Origin: JALORV01 sp963702595
Lineage (GTDB): Bacteria; Pseudomonadota; Gammaproteobacteria; Burkholderiales; Burkholderiaceae_F
Assembly: GCA_963702595.1 (NCBI GenBank)
Contig: CAVPDC010000016.1
Span: 62,001 to 126,000, forward strand
DNA length: 64,000 nt
Direction of reading: 5' to 3'
Made by a program: the position numbers and the translations under genes. The notes under the pieces are model-generated. The model searched no databases, had not been told where the DNA came from, and saw only the letters and a program-made list of their open reading frames with translations. Of this stretch, positions 63,190 to 64,000 are shown piece after piece; position 1 is the stretch's first letter, and every line of letters starts with the position of its first letter.

Positions 63190-64000
63190 TTACTTCGTGA
63201 CCAGGAACCCGGGGTCCAGTGTGCTCATGAACACCGCGAGACGGACTCGATTGAGCTTGGCGTCATCGATGTCCTTCTGGTTCGCGGGCGGCACGTTGGA
63301 CGGCGTGGTGGCGGCCGCGATCGGCCCATAGAAGCAGGCCTTGGCCACACCCACGACCGGATCGCCGAAGACGTCGTTCGTGCAGTCCACGCCGTTCACC
63401 TGGCCCGCTTTCGTCGCGAACGTTCCGTTGGCACCATAGATCACGTCATAAGTGCCGGTGAACGCGCAGCGCTGACCCTCGTTGGCACACGAGGTGTACT
63501 GCTTGCCGTTGTAGGTGATCGTCTGCCCGGTCGTACCCGACACCGGCGCCGGGATCTTCACCGTCGACACGGCGCTGGAGATCGCTGCCAGGCTCGCCTG
63601 GCCAATCTGGTTGCCGGTGAGCGTCAGGTTGATCTTGGCTATCAGCTTGTCCGGGTCCTCGGCGAGGGCCACCAGGTCCTTGTAGTCGCTGCGCACATCC
63701 GGTCGCCCCATCGTGTTGAAGCCGACACCGTTGCCGACCGCCTGCTGCATGAAGTTCGTGTAGTTCGCCACCGAGACTTCGTGCGTGATCTGGAACTCCG
63801 GAGCAACCATGCCCTTCGCCGCGATGTCCGTGTTCGGCGGAACGAAGCCCGGGCGATAGAAGTTGAACACCGTCGGTGCGCGCATCGGTGTCTGGAACAA
63901 TTGCTCGTCGAGGATGCCGATCCGGTAGATACCGCTCGCCGACTCGGCGCCAAACGCGCGCGCCCAGGCCGTGACACGCAGCAACGGCTCGCGCAGCTTG
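63190..64000 (-). CDS. DUF1800 family protein, 5' part outside the window
   Basis: The last 270 residues of a DUF1800 protein; the frame is open to the window edge (KLREPLLRVTAWARAF at the boundary). MRAPTVFNFYRPGFVP and the C-terminal NRVRLAVFMSTLDPGFLVTK are typical of the family. An insertion-like segment around residues 150-220 has four Cys (SCANEGQRC, DCTND, ACFYG), which would be oxidised in the periplasm. It precedes DUF1501 in one transcript. Function unknown in the family. Confidence 0.9.
   Translation of the reverse strand, partial: KLREPLLRVTAWARAFGAESASGIYRIGILDEQLFQTPMRAPTVFNFYRPGFVPPNTDIAAKGMVAPEFQITHEVSVANYTNFMQQAVGNGVGFNTMGRPDVRSDYKDLVALAEDPDKLIAKINLTLTGNQIGQASLAAISSAVSTVKIPAPVSGTTGQTITYNGKQYTSCANEGQRCAFTGTYDVIYGANGTFATKAGQVNGVDCTNDVFGDPVVGVAKACFYGPIAAATTPSNVPPANQKDIDDAKLNRVRLAVFMSTLDPGFLVTK

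Overview
The window is GC-rich, gene-dense proteobacterial chromosome. The best fit is Betaproteobacteria of a Burkholderiales type. Reasons: separate hldA and hldC genes, the syntenic run hemL-thiE-thiD-rubA-pilGHIJ-chpA-phrB-algH-ruvX-pyrR-pyrB-pyrC'-plsC-apaH, groESL under a CIRCE operator, a DUF1501/DUF1800 pair, and an intergenic hairpin repeat resembling ones common in Burkholderiales. This placement rests on gene content and recall only; no rRNA or tRNA gene was seen.

Layout. (A) 1-6851, + strand: the end of a mannose-1-phosphate guanylyltransferase gene, the ADP-heptose set hldA-hldD-gmhB-hldC, a flippase and an FkbM-like methyltransferase. (B) 27299 down to about 6852, - strand: a long O-antigen/surface-polysaccharide operon with many 1-8 bp overlaps: methyltransferase, Wzx flippase, AsnB-like amidotransferase, Wzy-like polymerase, two GT4 glycosyltransferases flanking a methyltransferase, then the UDP-L-FucNAc set (wbuB/wbjE-like transferase, fnlB, fnlA, fnlC), a C4-reductase, an initiating sugar-phosphate transferase, a WbpM-type dehydratase, a Wzz-like protein and an O-antigen ligase-like protein. 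(C) 27300-29059: divergent intergenic region split by an IS3-family element (27397-28608) with a 4-bp target duplication. (D) 29060-33988, + strand: GT4, two methyltransferases, GT4 and a WecA-like initiator. (E) 33992-42146: galU, apaH, plsC, the pyrC'/pyrB/pyrR/ruvX/algH operon and divergent phrB. (F) 42559-52670, - strand: the Pil-Chp twitching chemosensory system and rubredoxin. (G) 52823-58409, + strand: thiD, thiE, hemL, dsbD and a periplasmic redoxin. (H) 58599-60734: groEL, groES, CIRCE and promoter. (I) 61031-61720: an orphan Cas6e-like RAMP protein. (J) 61794-64000: DUF1501 and a partial DUF1800 protein.

Regions A to D plus galU read as one envelope-glycan programme: ADP-heptose for the LPS core, GDP-mannose, UDP-glucose, UDP-L-FucNAc and a UDP-6-deoxy-HexNAc, assembled by a Wzx/Wzy/Wzz/ligase route.

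Two points dominate the hunt. First, about 13 single-base frameshifts break ten conserved genes, mostly by one extra base, and mostly in the first 15.5 kb; this points to sequence error, and coordinates of those genes should be read as spans. Second, the Cas6e-like gene stands alone, with no cas genes or CRISPR array in the window.
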